From positions 4,743,707 through 4,807,706 of the forward strand of contig CM030936.1 of assembly GCA_018136815.1 (NCBI GenBank): a stretch of 64,000 bases of DNA, in the 5' to 3' direction. This DNA is from Isochrysis galbana. Its lineage: Eukaryota > Haptophyta > Isochrysidales > Isochrysidaceae. The position numbers and the translations under genes were made by a program. Positions within the stretch are counted from its first letter, which is position 1; every line of letters begins with the position of its first letter. Under the pieces are notes generated by a model, which did not search any database, had not been told where the DNA came from, and was given only the letters and a program-made list of their open reading frames with translations. Shown here one piece after another: positions 1-10,889 of the stretch.

Positions 1-139
1 GTCAACAGCCAATGCCATGCTTGCATAGCATTCAAGACCGGGCAGATCTCGCCTCGGCGCGAGGATGGCTATTACGTAGAGGAGACACTCACGCCCCCGT
101 TGCCGTGACCGCACCCAACGATAGAGGGCTTCCGGACGA

Positions 140-3100
140 TCATTGCCTGCGGCGCTTGCTAATGGAGCGGCCTTCCATTGTATTGCTCGCAGATACGCCT
201 GCGTTCGTATTTCCACCATGCCGCGCCCTGCTGGCTTTCCTGGCGGCTTTGGCGGCCTCCGCGGCCGCAGCGATGTCGGCAGCATCCACCTTCTTCCGAA
301 GCATCCGGTTGACATCCACGGCGGCGCGGAGGCCGCTCAGGTGAGCGCCCACCACCGTCGCCGGGTGTTTCTGGCTCGTGTGCTCACCTAATAGGCAAAG
401 AGGCAAATGCGCACGGGTCTGCGCTCTACAACGGAGGCCAATTCAGCGTGAGACTACCAATTCAGCGTGAGGCTAGCGGGAGTCGTGGCCCACTCACGGA
501 GCCCGTGCAATTTCACACCTGCAAAAAAAAGCCTCTCGCCCACAGATTCGGCACACACGGCATAATCAGCACCCCTGGCCCCTGCTGCTACGTACGAGTA
601 GGCACCGCGCGAGTGATGATCGGCTCGCCAACGCGTTACCATCGATTTGGAAGGAGCGGGGACGTCAACGCTAGGGAACATGCCGCGCAGTGCCGACACG
701 GCTTCTTCCACCACCTGGGAGGGAACAGGAAAGGATGGATGGAAGGCAAGCCCGGCCTGAAGCGCCGAGACGAGCCGTATGCAGAAGGGCCATCACGGGC
801 ATGCAGAAGGGCCATCACGGGCGCATGCGGTCTACCACCATCGCGAAGTTTCCAGCAGGGGTCTGGCTCAGCTGCGAGTATTGTATGATCTGGAGTGTCT
901 GGGTCTAGCGCAGATGGGCATCACAGTGCATCAGTGTGGGACGTGCGCAAGCGCACTTGTGCGTCATCAAGCTTTTCCAACCTCTCCGCTGACTCTCCTG
1001 CAACTAGGGCGAGCAATACTGGCACTCCGGACGACCGGTGCAGATTGAGAAACAAGAAGAAGAGGCCGCGCTCCGATGGCCGCGCGACGGTCCTCCCAAA
1101 GAAGTCAGTCTCGTAATCGGGTTGATGTCCGCCACTGTATCGGTTGACGCTGTAGCCGCGACCATCCGTGGACGCAGTGGTTGCACTGAGCGCCGGGCCA
1201 CGACGGCGAGCTCGTTGCTTGGAGGCGCGAGGAGCCGCGTTAACAATAGTGCCCGTCACTGAGGTAAGAGCTGCCGGTGTGGCGGGAGCTGCTGCAGCAT
1301 GGCCGTTGACACGAGTGCGATTCGTATCGCCGCCAGTGGGGGCACCCATGGACGCGTCTGCCGCGGCTCCCTTGCACGTTGCCTTGGTCCAGAATGCCTC
1401 ATCGAACCAGAGCGCTACCTTATTCAAAAGGCCGAACCCAAGACGCTGAAAGGCATCGACTTTGTGCTGCGGGAGTGGCGGTGTGAAGCGGATACCGCCC
1501 CTCTCGGGGGGAGTCTGCAGCACACCCAGCGGAACCTGAGGCATGTCGGGCAGGGAGCAGACGGTGAATTCACAACCAACAGCGAAACGAAGCGCAGCGC
1601 CTCGCAATGGGGCGCGGATACGTCGGGCAAGCAAGCACCCACCGTCACCACGACAGCGTCGGCAACAAGCACCTCGTTGGACTCGAAACAAACTGCGCGG
1701 ATGCCCGAGCCATCACACCGGTCCTGCGCGTGTAGTAGACGGTTGAGAGAACGTGCGGGAGAACCGCGTCCCGCCACCACCTCTGGGGGTCGGGAACGAA
1801 TGCTGCTATGAGAAGGGCTGCTCACCTCAATGCCAGTGATGGTCGTGTTGAGCCGCACATCGAGCCCTTGCGCCAAGCGCATGAGCAAGCCTTGGTAGCC
1901 ACCGTCGGGAAGGATGACGTGGTCGCCGTCGTAGTCGAAGGCGTCGTCCTGGAGCCACGTGGAAGAGGGGACGCAGTGAGCTTACGAAGATAATCGGCGA
2001 TAGGGAGCTGTTGAGCGCGAGGCACAACACCTTCGTGCTGGTGTGAGTAGCAGATGCACCGGAATGGGCGGAATACCATGCACAGGGTTGCCCGAGGTGA
2101 CTTGCCTTGCGAGAACTCTGGCCTTCATGGCCTCACCTGATCCCACTCGGATGCTGACACTGATGATAGGCTTGCGGCGCACGCAAACTCCAAGTTGGCC
2201 AAGTGCCACTGCAGAGCCCTTTCCGCCACTCCGCCGACGACTTCCAAAGGCGGATCGTCATCCCCTCCATTGTAGCTCTCGGTGCCGCCGATGCGACCGA
2301 GACGCGCTTGCAAGGCGCCGGCGAGCGCCGACTCCAGCGTGGGGGGGCGCAGCCTGTCGGATGGAAGCAGCAACCACTCTTGCTTCCACTCCCCGTCAAA
2401 GCTCGCAACGCCGTCGTCATCGCGAGGGAGGCGATAGCGGATGAGTGCGCGGCCTGTGCTGACAGCCGCGCCGACATCCTCAGTCGCCGCCGCACTCCCG
2501 TTCCCATCGACTCCCGCCGATCCGCTGCCCGCCCCGCGCCGTGCTCCGGTGCATCGCAGGACCTGTCCGCCGAGCCAGTTCCCTCCGATGTTTATCTCGA
2601 GCTGCGCCCTCTCAAAGACGAAGAGTGAGGAGGCATGGGGCGCTCGAGAGGCTTCGGAAGCTGCTTCAAGAGCTTCATTGAAGACGGCCTCGACGCGCCC
2701 GTCCAGATCCGGCGGGAGCGCACGGCCCAGCTCGGAATCAAAGATGGGACATTTGGGTTCGAGGCTGTGCATCCGGACACCAAGCTTGTTGCAGAGTGCG
2801 GCCAGTGGATTGCCGCCCTGCACGCCCATGAGCACAGCAGCGCCCAGCTCGACGGTGACGCCCGAGTCGTCAACAATTGAGTGGCAGCGTCCTCCAAGCC
2901 GGTCGCGCGCCTCGAGCAGTACAACCTGGTAGCCATACTCGTTCTGAAGCCTCGCTGCTGCCGCCACACCTGCGAACCCGCCGCCTACCACGAGTACCTG
3001 TGGCGTGCGCCTCCGGACCTGGCGTGTGCCCCGCCGCGCCTCGTAGCGGAAGCCTCGCATGTGCTTGCGTCCACGCGTCATCGGCTTCTCGACCTTGCCT

Positions 3101-3336
3101 ACGCGACGAGGCTCCTCCTCCTCCTCCACCATCCCATTCATCTCCTCCTCTGCTTTCTCCTCCTCCTCCTCTTTCCCTCGAGTCCTCTCTCTTTCTCTGC
3201 CGCGCTCTCCCGTGGGAGAGTGCAGCAGGGCCTCCCTGGTGGGGATGGAGAGGGGTGATTGAGCGGATCGCAGAGGCGCGGGCGGAGCAGCCGCCGCGGA
3301 GAAGGAGAGCGTGCGAGGCGGAGGCGGCGACGCCAT
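140..3336 (-). CDS. LSD1: LSD1/KDM1-type FAD amine oxidase (histone lysine demethylase-like)
   Basis: Flavin-dependent amine oxidase resembling nuclear histone demethylase LSD1. I place exons at 3336-2137, 1948-1823, 1723-1643, 1535-957, 714-519 and 387-140; all introns are GT-AG and the total (2430 nt, 809 aa) keeps frame. The N-terminal ~110 residues are acidic/basic low complexity. The Rossmann FAD motif VVGGGFAG follows, then EARDRLGGR. The stretch WHLANLEFA...WDQ|DD across the first intron matches the LSD1 active-site region, as do VPLGVLQ, the flavin-contacting Lys in GFGLLNKVAL, and FFAG|GEHTSQKHPATVVGA at the C-terminal FAD site. No SWIRM domain and no long Tower coiled coil are visible, while a Gly/Ala/Thr-rich insert interrupts the substrate domain after FWTK. 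The start is the first ATG, next to a GA/CT tract. Homology is seen in the residues; the histone target is inferred. Confidence 0.85.
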
Positions 3337-3357
3337 CGCGCTCGCAGAGAGGGGGGG

Positions 3358-3364
3358 GAGGGGG

Positions 3365-3395
<31 letters not shown>

Positions 3396-3412
3396 AGGGA
3401 GAGAGAGAGCCA
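3358..3412. repeat. GA microsatellite upstream of the LSD1-like gene
   Basis: Nearly pure GA run with GGGA interruptions, just upstream of the ATG at 3336 of the minus-strand gene (CT on the coding strand). It belongs to a recurrent pattern of polypurine tracts at gene 5' ends in this window. Confidence 0.9.
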
Positions 3413-3875
3413 CAGACACGTCTGTATCTACAAGGACCAGACGCTATTCTAAGATCTACGAGTCAAAAAAAAACCGCCCCATGGACATCTCTCTACTCTC
3501 TACTCCTGAAGTGGAGGTTGCCCCAACGGCATGAAGGTTGTCCCTTGTTTTGTGATTCCTTGGTTAGAGGTTGCCGCTTCGTGCGCGTGCCCCTCATGGC
3601 CCCCAGGAAGCCGCCAGCAAGCCCAAGCTGCCGAGGGGCCACTACCACTACACCGCTACACAATCCACAATCCACAATGCATGCCCGCCATAACGCGCAG
3701 AACGCAGAAAGCGAACAGCGGGCGCACGTCGTCGAAGACGTTCGCAGAGCAGCCGCGCCCTTCCTCTCGCACAGCGTTGGCGTCAAGGCCGCGCTTGCAA
3801 CAGGGCATTTCCCGGAGGCAACGCGCGGCAAAGTGGCGTAGGAGCTGAAGAGGGGCAGCTTCTTACTTTTTACAT
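3413..3875. other. intergenic, no gene recognised
   Basis: Only short overlapping reading frames with no recognisable motif. Presumably the upstream region of the LSD1-like gene. Confidence 0.5.
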
Positions 3876-3990
3876 ACATGGGAAACACACAGAATCTGCC
3901 TCCAAACACAGCTAGAACAGCGTGTTTTTGCCTTTTGAAGAAACACAGAAAAAAAACAGCGGGAAACACAGATACACAGGCAGATACAGG
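3876..3990 (+). repeat. fragment resembling the subterminal region of the 12.2-kb hAT element
   Basis: Contains repeated AAACAC words, a TGTTTTTG-CCTTTT core and AAAACAGCGGG, in the same order as positions 12210-12290 just inside the left terminus of the hAT element. No terminal repeat or target duplication was found here, so this looks like a decayed or solo end. It is followed by a long G-rich run (3998-4036). Confidence 0.5.
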
Positions 3991-4447
3991 ATACAGGGGG
4001 GGGGCGGGGGGGCAGGGGGCGCGGGGGGGGGGGGGGCGTCGAGCACCGAGCACCCCAGCCCACGATGCACGCCTGCCCACCAACCCAAACAAACCCCGAC
4101 CGACCGACCGAGCCTCGCGCTCCGCCTGCACGCACTGCACTGCCGCCACCGCCCGCCCGGACACGCCACGGTCACCCGCCCCGCCCCGCCGCCACCACCG
4201 CCCCCCAACGCTGACGCGTCGCATCAGTGGGCGTCACTCCTCAATGGAGGGCGCCCTCGCTCGCCTGCCGACTCGCGACTCGCCCACCTCTCTCAGAGAC
4301 AGAGCCGACTTACTTACTCCCCCGTCTCTCTCGGAGACAGAGACCCCGGAGCCGGAAGAGCAGGAGGCCGTGGAGGGGGTCACTGTCTTCAATGTGCTCC
4401 CCACACGTGCCACGGGGCTGAGCCAGCCCTATCTATCTCGCAGGGCG

Positions 4448-4620
4448 TAAGCGCTCGACTGCGGCCAAGCGCACTGACCCTGTGTGGGCGTGCGTGATGG
4501 TGCTCTCGGAGGATGACCCCAACCATCCTGTGTGGACTTGTGTGGGCTGCAGGCAGACCCGCAGGGGAGGAGCAACGAGGGTCGTCAATCACCTGTTTGG
4601 CAGGAATAAGTCCGCGCGCA
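4448..4620 (+). pseudogene. BED-like zinc-finger fragment of a hAT-type transposase
   Basis: Reading from about 4448, the frame gives a basic segment followed by VWTCVGCRQTRRGGATR and VVNHLFG. The Cys-x2-Cys then ATR...H pattern is typical of the BED-like finger at the N-terminus of hAT transposases. No downstream transposase core is visible, and the frame continues only into low-complexity sequence. Together with the hAT-like subterminal fragment at 3876 this suggests a decayed element. Whether it is transcribed is unknown. Confidence 0.4.
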
Positions 4621-5878
4621 GTGCAAAGGAGACGACGAAGGGTTTCTTCTTCTACTCGTCGACCTGGTGGGCGGGTGGGGGGGCGAGGGGCGAGTTGTGT
4701 GGTGTTGGTGTGGAGTCGGCTTCGGATCCGACTGTGGGTCTGCTCGCTTGCGCGAAGGCGGCGGGGGTTGTTGAGTGGGCTGAGGTGGGGCTTGCTGTGC
4801 TTGTGAAGGCTGCTTTCCCTGTGGGCCAGCCGATTCCGCGTAAGTAAGACTTCTGGTTGTTGGCTTTGTTTGGCAGTGTTGGATGGAGGCCGTAAGTGAA
4901 GGCCCCCATGATTGATTGTTAAGTGAAGTGCCCGCCCCCGAGGAGTGCACTAGTGGTAGGAGTGGCCTCCATGGGAGTGGCAGCAGAGCTGCCACACCCC
5001 ATGGGGAGTCCTTGAGAGGGTGGTATTGCGGCGGGGGTGGGCGCCAACTCCTGGCTCTAGGCCTGTTGGTCTACACCTACACGGAACGCGCAGGACTTTG
5101 CACTTTGCCTGCTCCCGGCCTCTGTGGCTGCATGGGAGGCGAGGGCGGCGGGGCCATATCGACGTCGTGGTCGGGAGGGGCAGCGGCCTGCGAGCGCTTC
5201 GGCTCCGGCGGCTTGGGTCGGCCCTTGTGGGGCGTCGTGACGGCGGGGGGCTGGGAGAGGGGTAGCGCGGTCGGCGCGCGCGCTCCATCGCTGAAACTAT
5301 AACAATAGTTTGTTGATCATTCATTAGCGGTTAGCGGTGAAACAGACAACGTAAAGTAACGCTAGCACACGAGCATCATTGGCATACGCGCTAGCACCAC
5401 CACTGCGTCGCACCCAATAGCCAATAGCACTTAGCACACCCAGATGGCGAGCAGTCAAGCCACCAATACTAGCACTTGTCCCAGCATGCTCCGCGGTCGG
5501 CCAATTGGTACTTCCGGAACGGGTGTGCGTCAAACATGCCACAAACGTGTGCACCAATCACGTCAGGTGATTGATGTGGTCCTCGCGCGACGATGTCTCT
5601 TGTCAGACCACGGCTCATCACACTTGGCCTGAGGGGCTTTTCACTAGGGCAATCAAGATCAACAATCTCACGGATTCGCACACCGTCTAGTTTTACGTTG
5701 TCGACGCCTGCTCCGACCACGCGTGACGCGCAAACGGGCCTCCGTGGTTGGCGACCCATGATCGATCACCAGCACATGCCGAGGCATGACGAGCCGACAG
5801 AGCAAGTGCGGACGTGGCAACGCTTTCGGCTCGAGTCAAATGCAAGTGCGAGGCCGGCGCTCGTCTTCAAGGAGCGAC
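4621..5878. other. no gene recognised
   Basis: Several GC-rich overlapping frames on both strands, none with a recognisable domain. An AT-richer stretch around 5300-5450 separates the hAT remnant from the 3' end of the eEF1B-like gene. Confidence 0.5.
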
Positions 5879-7422
5879 TTAAAGATTGTCGAACGCATCA
5901 TCACCGTAGCAGACGTCGTCGTCATCATCATCAGTATCCTCGGGGAAGGCGTTCTGTTGGCGGAGGACCCAACAAGGGACAAGAAAGGGCGGCGGGATGA
6001 TCAGCGCATACGGTACGACGGCACAGCCCGCCAGAGAGGTATGGAGCACGACCCCTCTAGAAGCGTGGCTCTCGAGTAAGTTGAGCCATTGCCACCATGG
6101 AAGCTGAGCTACGGAGCTGGGGCAGTGCCGCACCTTGGAACGCAGGAAGGCAAAGGCAGAGGCCATGGCCGTGTCCTTGTCCTTGAGCGGGAACTTGCCC
6201 GCATCCGGGTCCGCCTTTACCACTGCGCAAGCAACCAGGCCGCCGTCGGGTGATTCAGCCTTCGTGGGGTTGCCAACAATCTCGGCCTTGACGTCCTTGG
6301 CGACAGCCTCAAGCCACTCGGCAATCGGCACCTAAGTGAGCCGCGGCAAGAGGCTGTGGGAATAGGGCGTCGCATGACTCAGGGCACGACGGATGAACTA
6401 GCCCTCACAAATGCGTATAGCCAGATGCGGGCGCCCAATTCCGGAGGAGCTGAACAGAATAGGGGAGACTGCCGAACGGTCGAAGCGCTAGTGGGTCTCA
6501 CCTTCGCGGCATTGGCATCGGGCACGTACGCAACCATCGCAAGCTGCTTGACGCCGGCAGAGAAGATCATCTTGCCCACACGACCAGAGCACCCCTTGCG
6601 CTCCTCCGAGTTGTCCGGATCCGCGGGGGCATTCATCGCCGTCATGGCCATCTGAAGGAGCTCCAGGTCACCTTGACGACGGGGTGTCAATCGAGGTTGG
6701 CGCGAGCGAGGGGTCAACAAGGCGATGCCCGAACGGCTGGGTTGGAAGCCGTGGACGTGCTACCGGTGGCGTGCGCTTTCTCACCATCGGGCGACTCAAT
6801 CGTTGTGCAAAAGAACTCGAGCCCCCCCATGTCCGCAGCACCCTCAATCTCGACGCCCTTCTTGCCCCCCTCCTTGATGACCTTGGCCACGAGCTTGGCG
6901 CGATCCTTGGCTGCTTTCTCCTCAGCTGTCGGCTCTGGCTTCTTCTCCGGCGCGGGCTTCTCCTTCTTCCCGCCCTCCTTTTTCGGTGCCTTCTCCTGCT
7001 TGCCGGCCGAACTCCCCGCAGAAGCAGCAGGAGCTGGCGCAGCGGCTGGCTTGGTCTTGATTGGCGATGGATCCGCCGCGTCAGGCAGAGAGGCGATCTT
7101 GGCGCTGCTGAAGCTGGCGATGTGGTTGTACCAGCTGCGAGGCGAGTCCAGGCATGCTCACGTGAGGGCTTGTGCACAGCCTGTGTGGTGGAACGCCAGT
7201 GTCCCTGAGGCAGAGTCCACAGCGTGGTGCTCCGTCGCGATCCGGCCATCCAGGGAGAGGCTTACCGCAAAGCATGGACGTACTGAGCCGGCGGCTTGCC
7301 CGACATGGCTGAGAACGCGCGCACGTCGGCCTGAGTTGGGGAGGTCCTGTGCATGTAGACGAGGGCGTGACATCAGCTGGCCGAGACTGGAGAGGCCGCA
7401 GTGCACTCAGCGCAGCCGGCAT
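5879..7422 (-). CDS. eEF1B-like protein: GST-C-type N-terminus plus non-canonical C-terminal region
   Basis: Multi-exon minus-strand gene. Supported exons: a 5' one ending at 7266, then 7134-6785, 6671-6502, 6331-6134 and 5953-5879, all with GT-AG introns and consistent phases. The N-terminal part (SPTQADVRAF, then HALRWYNHIASF across an intron) matches the GST-C-like domain of elongation factor 1B subunits. A Lys/Glu/Pro/Ala linker follows, then GGKKGVEIEGAADMGGLEFF and KMIFSAGVKQLAMVAYVP, a segment EWLEAVAKDVKAEIVG and an acidic tail DDDDDD...GDDAFDNL. The usual EF1 guanine-exchange domain is not recognisable. The start is uncertain: an ATG at 7422 is possible, but the first intron is unresolved. 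Role in translation elongation is inferred from the N-terminal half only. Confidence 0.6.
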
Positions 7423-7499
7423 CTTCACCAGAGTGCAAAGGAAAGGGCCGGGTAGGGGGAGGGGAGCTCGGACGGCGGGGCTCCCCACCCTTCCCTACT

Positions 7500-7800
7500 C
7501 CTTTAGCCTGAACCATATCCCCGCCCTCCCAATCCATCTTTCCCATCATCTCCTTCCCTTCCCCTCTCCCCGTCCTCTCGCCATCCCCTCCCCCTTCCGC
7601 TCTCTTCTCTCCTCTGCGCCCGCTCCCTATCCCCCCTCCCTCCCCCTCCCCCTCCGCTTCCTCTCTCTCCCTCTCCCACCCGCCCTCCCCCTTCTCCCGC
7701 CTCCCCCATCTCCTCACCCCCACGAACTCCCTCCCGCTCCCCCCCCCCCCCTCTCCCTCCCTCTCTCTCTCCCCTCTCCCCCCCACCCCCCGCCCACGGC
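7500..7800. repeat. C/T-rich tract upstream of the eEF1B-like gene
   Basis: About 300 bp of almost pure pyrimidine on the plus strand, so polypurine on the coding strand of the minus-strand gene that starts just downstream. Confidence 0.8.
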
Positions 7801-7929
7801 TTTGGCGCGCTGCGCCCTGCATCCACGCGCGTCGTCGACCCCCGACCATTGCCCTCATGCCAGCGCACTCCTCACCCGACTATGTACGAGGCGGTGGCCA
7901 TCCGGGCGTCGAGAGCAGCGACGTCCATG

Positions 7930-7959
7930 GCGGGGAGAGCGGAAGAGAGAGAGAGAGAA

Positions 7960-8005
<46 letters not shown>

Positions 8006-8421
8006 AGAAGAGAGAGAGAGAGCACAGAGGGGCATCTTTCATACGATCCTTAGCTCCTTTTCTACGTGAAGTTCAGGTGAATCTGCCACGATGGAGGAGA
8101 GAGAGAGAATAGATGGAATCTCCTCGTTTCTGAGTGGAGTACTTTAGAGTATGGAGTCCCCAGAGAGAAAGGCGGGAGAGAGGCGAGGAGGAGGAGGACA
8201 GGGGGCGGCGACGGATGTGGGAGGGGCGGTGGCTCGCTCACATTAGAAAACAGGCAGAGTAACGAAAGGATAGAGAGAAGGAGGGGGAAGGGGAGGGAGG
8301 AGGATTGGGGAGGGGGGGCGGGAGAGGGAGCAAACGAGAGAGAGGGCAGAGAGAGAGGGGGTGGGAGAGAGGCGGGAAAGAGAGGGAGAGAGAGGAGAGA
8401 GAGGGGGGAGAGGTGGGGGGG

Positions 8422-8460
<39 letters not shown>
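7930..8460. repeat. GA-rich microsatellite block
   Basis: Pure GA runs at 7943-8030 and 8429-8456, with purine-rich G/A sequence between. Long frames through it encode only Arg/Glu or Ser/Leu repeats and are not credible genes. Confidence 0.85.
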
Positions 8461-8461
<1 letters not shown>

Positions 8462-8671
8462 AAGGAAACCAACCTCAGTGAGGTGACGTGGACGACTCCG
8501 ACGGCGCCGCACCCTTCTAAATATAGCATGGGAGGATGTCTACAAGCTACCACATGGAGTATAACCCATAACCCCCCCCAGGACGAATCGCTTTTACCGT
8601 TTAACACTGTTCGTGCGTTTTACGTTCTCATTGTTCCAAGGTCCGCACAAGACACAAGACACAAGACGAAC

Positions 8672-9250
8672 GCGTTTTTGTTGTATTCCTGCCCATCCGA
8701 AGGCTGTAGGCATGAATTCGTGTAAGGTACGCGCTCACAATTACAATTGAACAGTTCCCCGTGTTGCCACTGACGCACAAGACACACAGATTCGGATTCC
8801 CCATGGTCTCAAGTCCAGGTTTGCAGGTTTTGGTCTCGACATTTGCGATTCGAATTTTGTTTTTGCTGTTACTATAATTGTTGGCTCGTTTAAGGTAATA
8901 AACCGGCATGACTTCGACTTCTCGTTCTGCAGTCGCTCTGCGAGACTCTCTCTCTCTCTCTCTCTCCGTCCGCCTCTCCTCGGCCGACGGCAAGAAGATT
9001 CGTCCAAAACATTCTCCAGTCCCAAGATATCTCGTGGGGGATCTCTCCGCGCTCCGCGAGGGAAAGGACGCGATCTCGCTCCGAGATCGGCCTCGCGCCC
9101 TCCCACGCTGCCCCGCCGTGCCCTCGGTCCCTCGCCCCCCCCGCGGCAGGTTCTTTCCCTCGGCGTGCCGTCCGTCGCCTCCGGCCGTTATTTTAATCCC
9201 CCCCCGCGCGAGGTTCTCTTCTCCCCCGCGCGCGGTTCGTTTCCTCCGGC
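8672..9250 (+). repeat. dispersed repeat, inverted copy at 48155-48625
   Basis: The segment starting at the TTGTATTCCTGCCCATC motif and running through the CCGCGAGGGAAAGG region to about 9250 is matched, as reverse complement, at 48155-48625. Both copies share the motif order and the CT microsatellite. Function and element class are not recognisable; it lies immediately upstream of the 9.5-10.9 kb duplication. Confidence 0.7.
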
Positions 9251-9668
9251 CGTCGTTGTTCCCCCCCTCGCTTTGATTCCTCTCGCGGTTCCTTCGATGA
9301 TTGCCTCCATCTCGTCCGTTCTTCTTCGCGATCCTCGCGGAGGGGGCACCGACGTTTAATGTTAGTTTCGTCGCGGTTTCGATGAAAGAAAGGAAGAACG
9401 AATGGCACGCGCCTCGCGTCTCGCGTCTTGTTTCGTCGCCCCTTGTTCGTCGCTTATCTAGAAGGTCTCTCCGCACATCGCCTTCTCCCTGTCGCATTCG
9501 CGATGTCTCAGAGGCAAAAAGAAATAACAGTAAAAGAAAAACAGTAAACAGTAAAAAGAACAGAGGAAGAAAGAAGAAGAAAAGTGAAAAAGAAGAGAAA
9601 AAAACCCAGAGTATATAGGGCGGTTCTCAGCCCTTCCCATCGGCCCTATGGCTACGTAAACTCTCACG

Positions 9669-9731
9669 TGGCATAGTGGTTCAACCCACCGCCTCCACCA
9701 ACCTTTTGCTCTGGGTCGCGAGTTCGAGTCC
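9669..9731 (+). promoter_or_regulatory. putative RNA polymerase III A-box and B-box (tRNA-derived SINE type)
   Basis: TGGCATAGTGG at 9669-9679 fits the A-box consensus and AGTTCGAGTCC at 9721-9731 matches the B-box at 10 of 11 positions. The 52-bp spacing is that of a tRNA. Flanking sequence does not form a proper acceptor or T stem, so a functional tRNA is unlikely; a tRNA-derived SINE head is the simplest reading. The same pair recurs at 10401-10463. Confidence 0.6.
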
Positions 9732-10004
9732 GGACGGAGCGCTCTGCAGTTCGAGCCCCGCTCCTTCTCCTCTCCGCTCTTCTTCTACAGTTAAATTCCT
9801 CTGCCTTCCTACCGTTAAAATTCTGCACTCCGTCTACCGTTAAAATCCTGCCTCCGTCGCCTTGCCAAGACATTTCCTCTGCCTTCCTGCCGGCTTCCTT
9901 GCCAGTTCCTTCCGCCCCGGTTTCCCGCTTGTCTGCAAATCGGTTTCACCGCATTACGACCAAGCTTAGTGGGGAAACTCCTCGTCCAGTTCCGTTACCC
10001 GAAA

Positions 10005-10110
10005 ATCTCGTTCATCTCGTCGGGCCATCAAGGCCATCTCGTTCATCTCGTCGGGCCATCAAGGCCATCTCGTTCATCTCGTCGTCGGGCCATCAGGCCA
10101 TCTCGTTACA
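10005..10110 (+). repeat. minisatellite, units ~28-30 bp (CATCTCGTCGGGCCATC type)
   Basis: Three to four imperfect tandem units in repeat copy 1; a variant array with CGGGCCCCAGGGCC units lies at 10738-10850 in copy 2, so unit number and sequence have changed since the duplication. Confidence 0.75.
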
Positions 10111-10221
10111 TCTCGTTCACCTCGTTACAATCCAAGCTGCGGCTTTGATTTCCACAATTTAGAGACATAAGGATTCCGCTTGCAGAAGGCTCGCGAGGAC
10201 GCTCGTGATTAAGTCGGGGGG

Positions 10222-10885
10222 TGTCGCATTCGCGATGTCTCAGAGGCAAAAAGAAATAACAGTAAAAGAAAAACAGTAAACAGTAAAAAGAACAGAGGAA
10301 GAAAGAAGAAGAAAAGTGAAAAAGAAGAGAAAAAAACCCAGAGTATATAGGGCGGTTCTCAGCCCTTCCCATCGGCCCTATGGCTACGTAAACTCTCACG
10401 TGGCATAGTGGTTCAACCCACCGCCTCCACCAACCTTTTGCTCTGGGTCGCGAGTTCGAGTCCGGACGGAGCGCTCTGCAGTTCGAGCCCCGCTCCTTCT
10501 CCTCTCCGCTCTTCTTCTACAGTTAAATTCCTCTGCCTTCCTACCGTTAAAATTCTGCACTCCGTCTACCGTTAAAATCCTGCCTCCGTCGCCTTGCCAA
10601 GACATTTCCTCTGCCTTCCTGCCGGCTTCCTTGCCAGTTCCTTCCGCCCCGGTTTCCCGCTTGTCTGCAAATCGGTTTCACCGCATTACGACCAAGCTTA
10701 GTGGGGAAACTCCTCGTCCAGTTCCGTTACCCGAAAATCTCGTTCATCTCGCCGGGCCCCAGGGCCATCTCGTTCATCTCGTCGGGCCCCAGGGCCATCT
10801 CGTTCATCTCGTCGGGCCATCAAGGCCATCTCGTTACATCTCGTTCATCTCGTTACAATCCAAGCTGAGGCGTTGATTTCCACAC
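10222..10885 (+). repeat. direct repeat copy 2 with second A-box/B-box pair
   Basis: Second copy of the 9490-10157 unit, including the A-box at 10401 and B-box at 10453. The two copies are separated by about 65 bp of unique sequence. Confidence 0.85.
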
Positions 10886-10889
10886 TCCC

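Larger units (their letters stand above)
9490..10157 (+). repeat. direct repeat copy 1 (offset 732 bp) with tRNA-like promoter boxes
   Basis: Near-identical to 10222-10885. It contains the CGCATTCGCGATG start, an A-rich AACAGTAAAAG block, the tRNA-like boxes and a short CATCTCGT minisatellite. Copy 1 and copy 2 differ mainly in the number and sequence of minisatellite units and diverge after TTGATTTCCACA. Confidence 0.85.

Noticed and set aside
4585-5324. Several 80-136 codon frames on both strands
   Set aside because: Arg/Pro/Gln-rich low complexity, no motif, no splice support.
9662-9742. Functional tRNA gene
   Set aside because: A- and B-boxes are present but neither the acceptor stem nor the T stem pairs; duplicated within a repeat. 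A SINE head is more likely.
9458-10605. Repeated ~69-97 codon minus-strand frames (Phe/Tyr/Cys-rich)
   Set aside because: They are duplicated with the 732-bp repeat, run through an A-rich block and have no domain or start context.
10005-10850. CRISPR-like array of ~28-bp units
   Set aside because: Units are contiguous minisatellite repeats without unique spacers, and the genome is eukaryotic.
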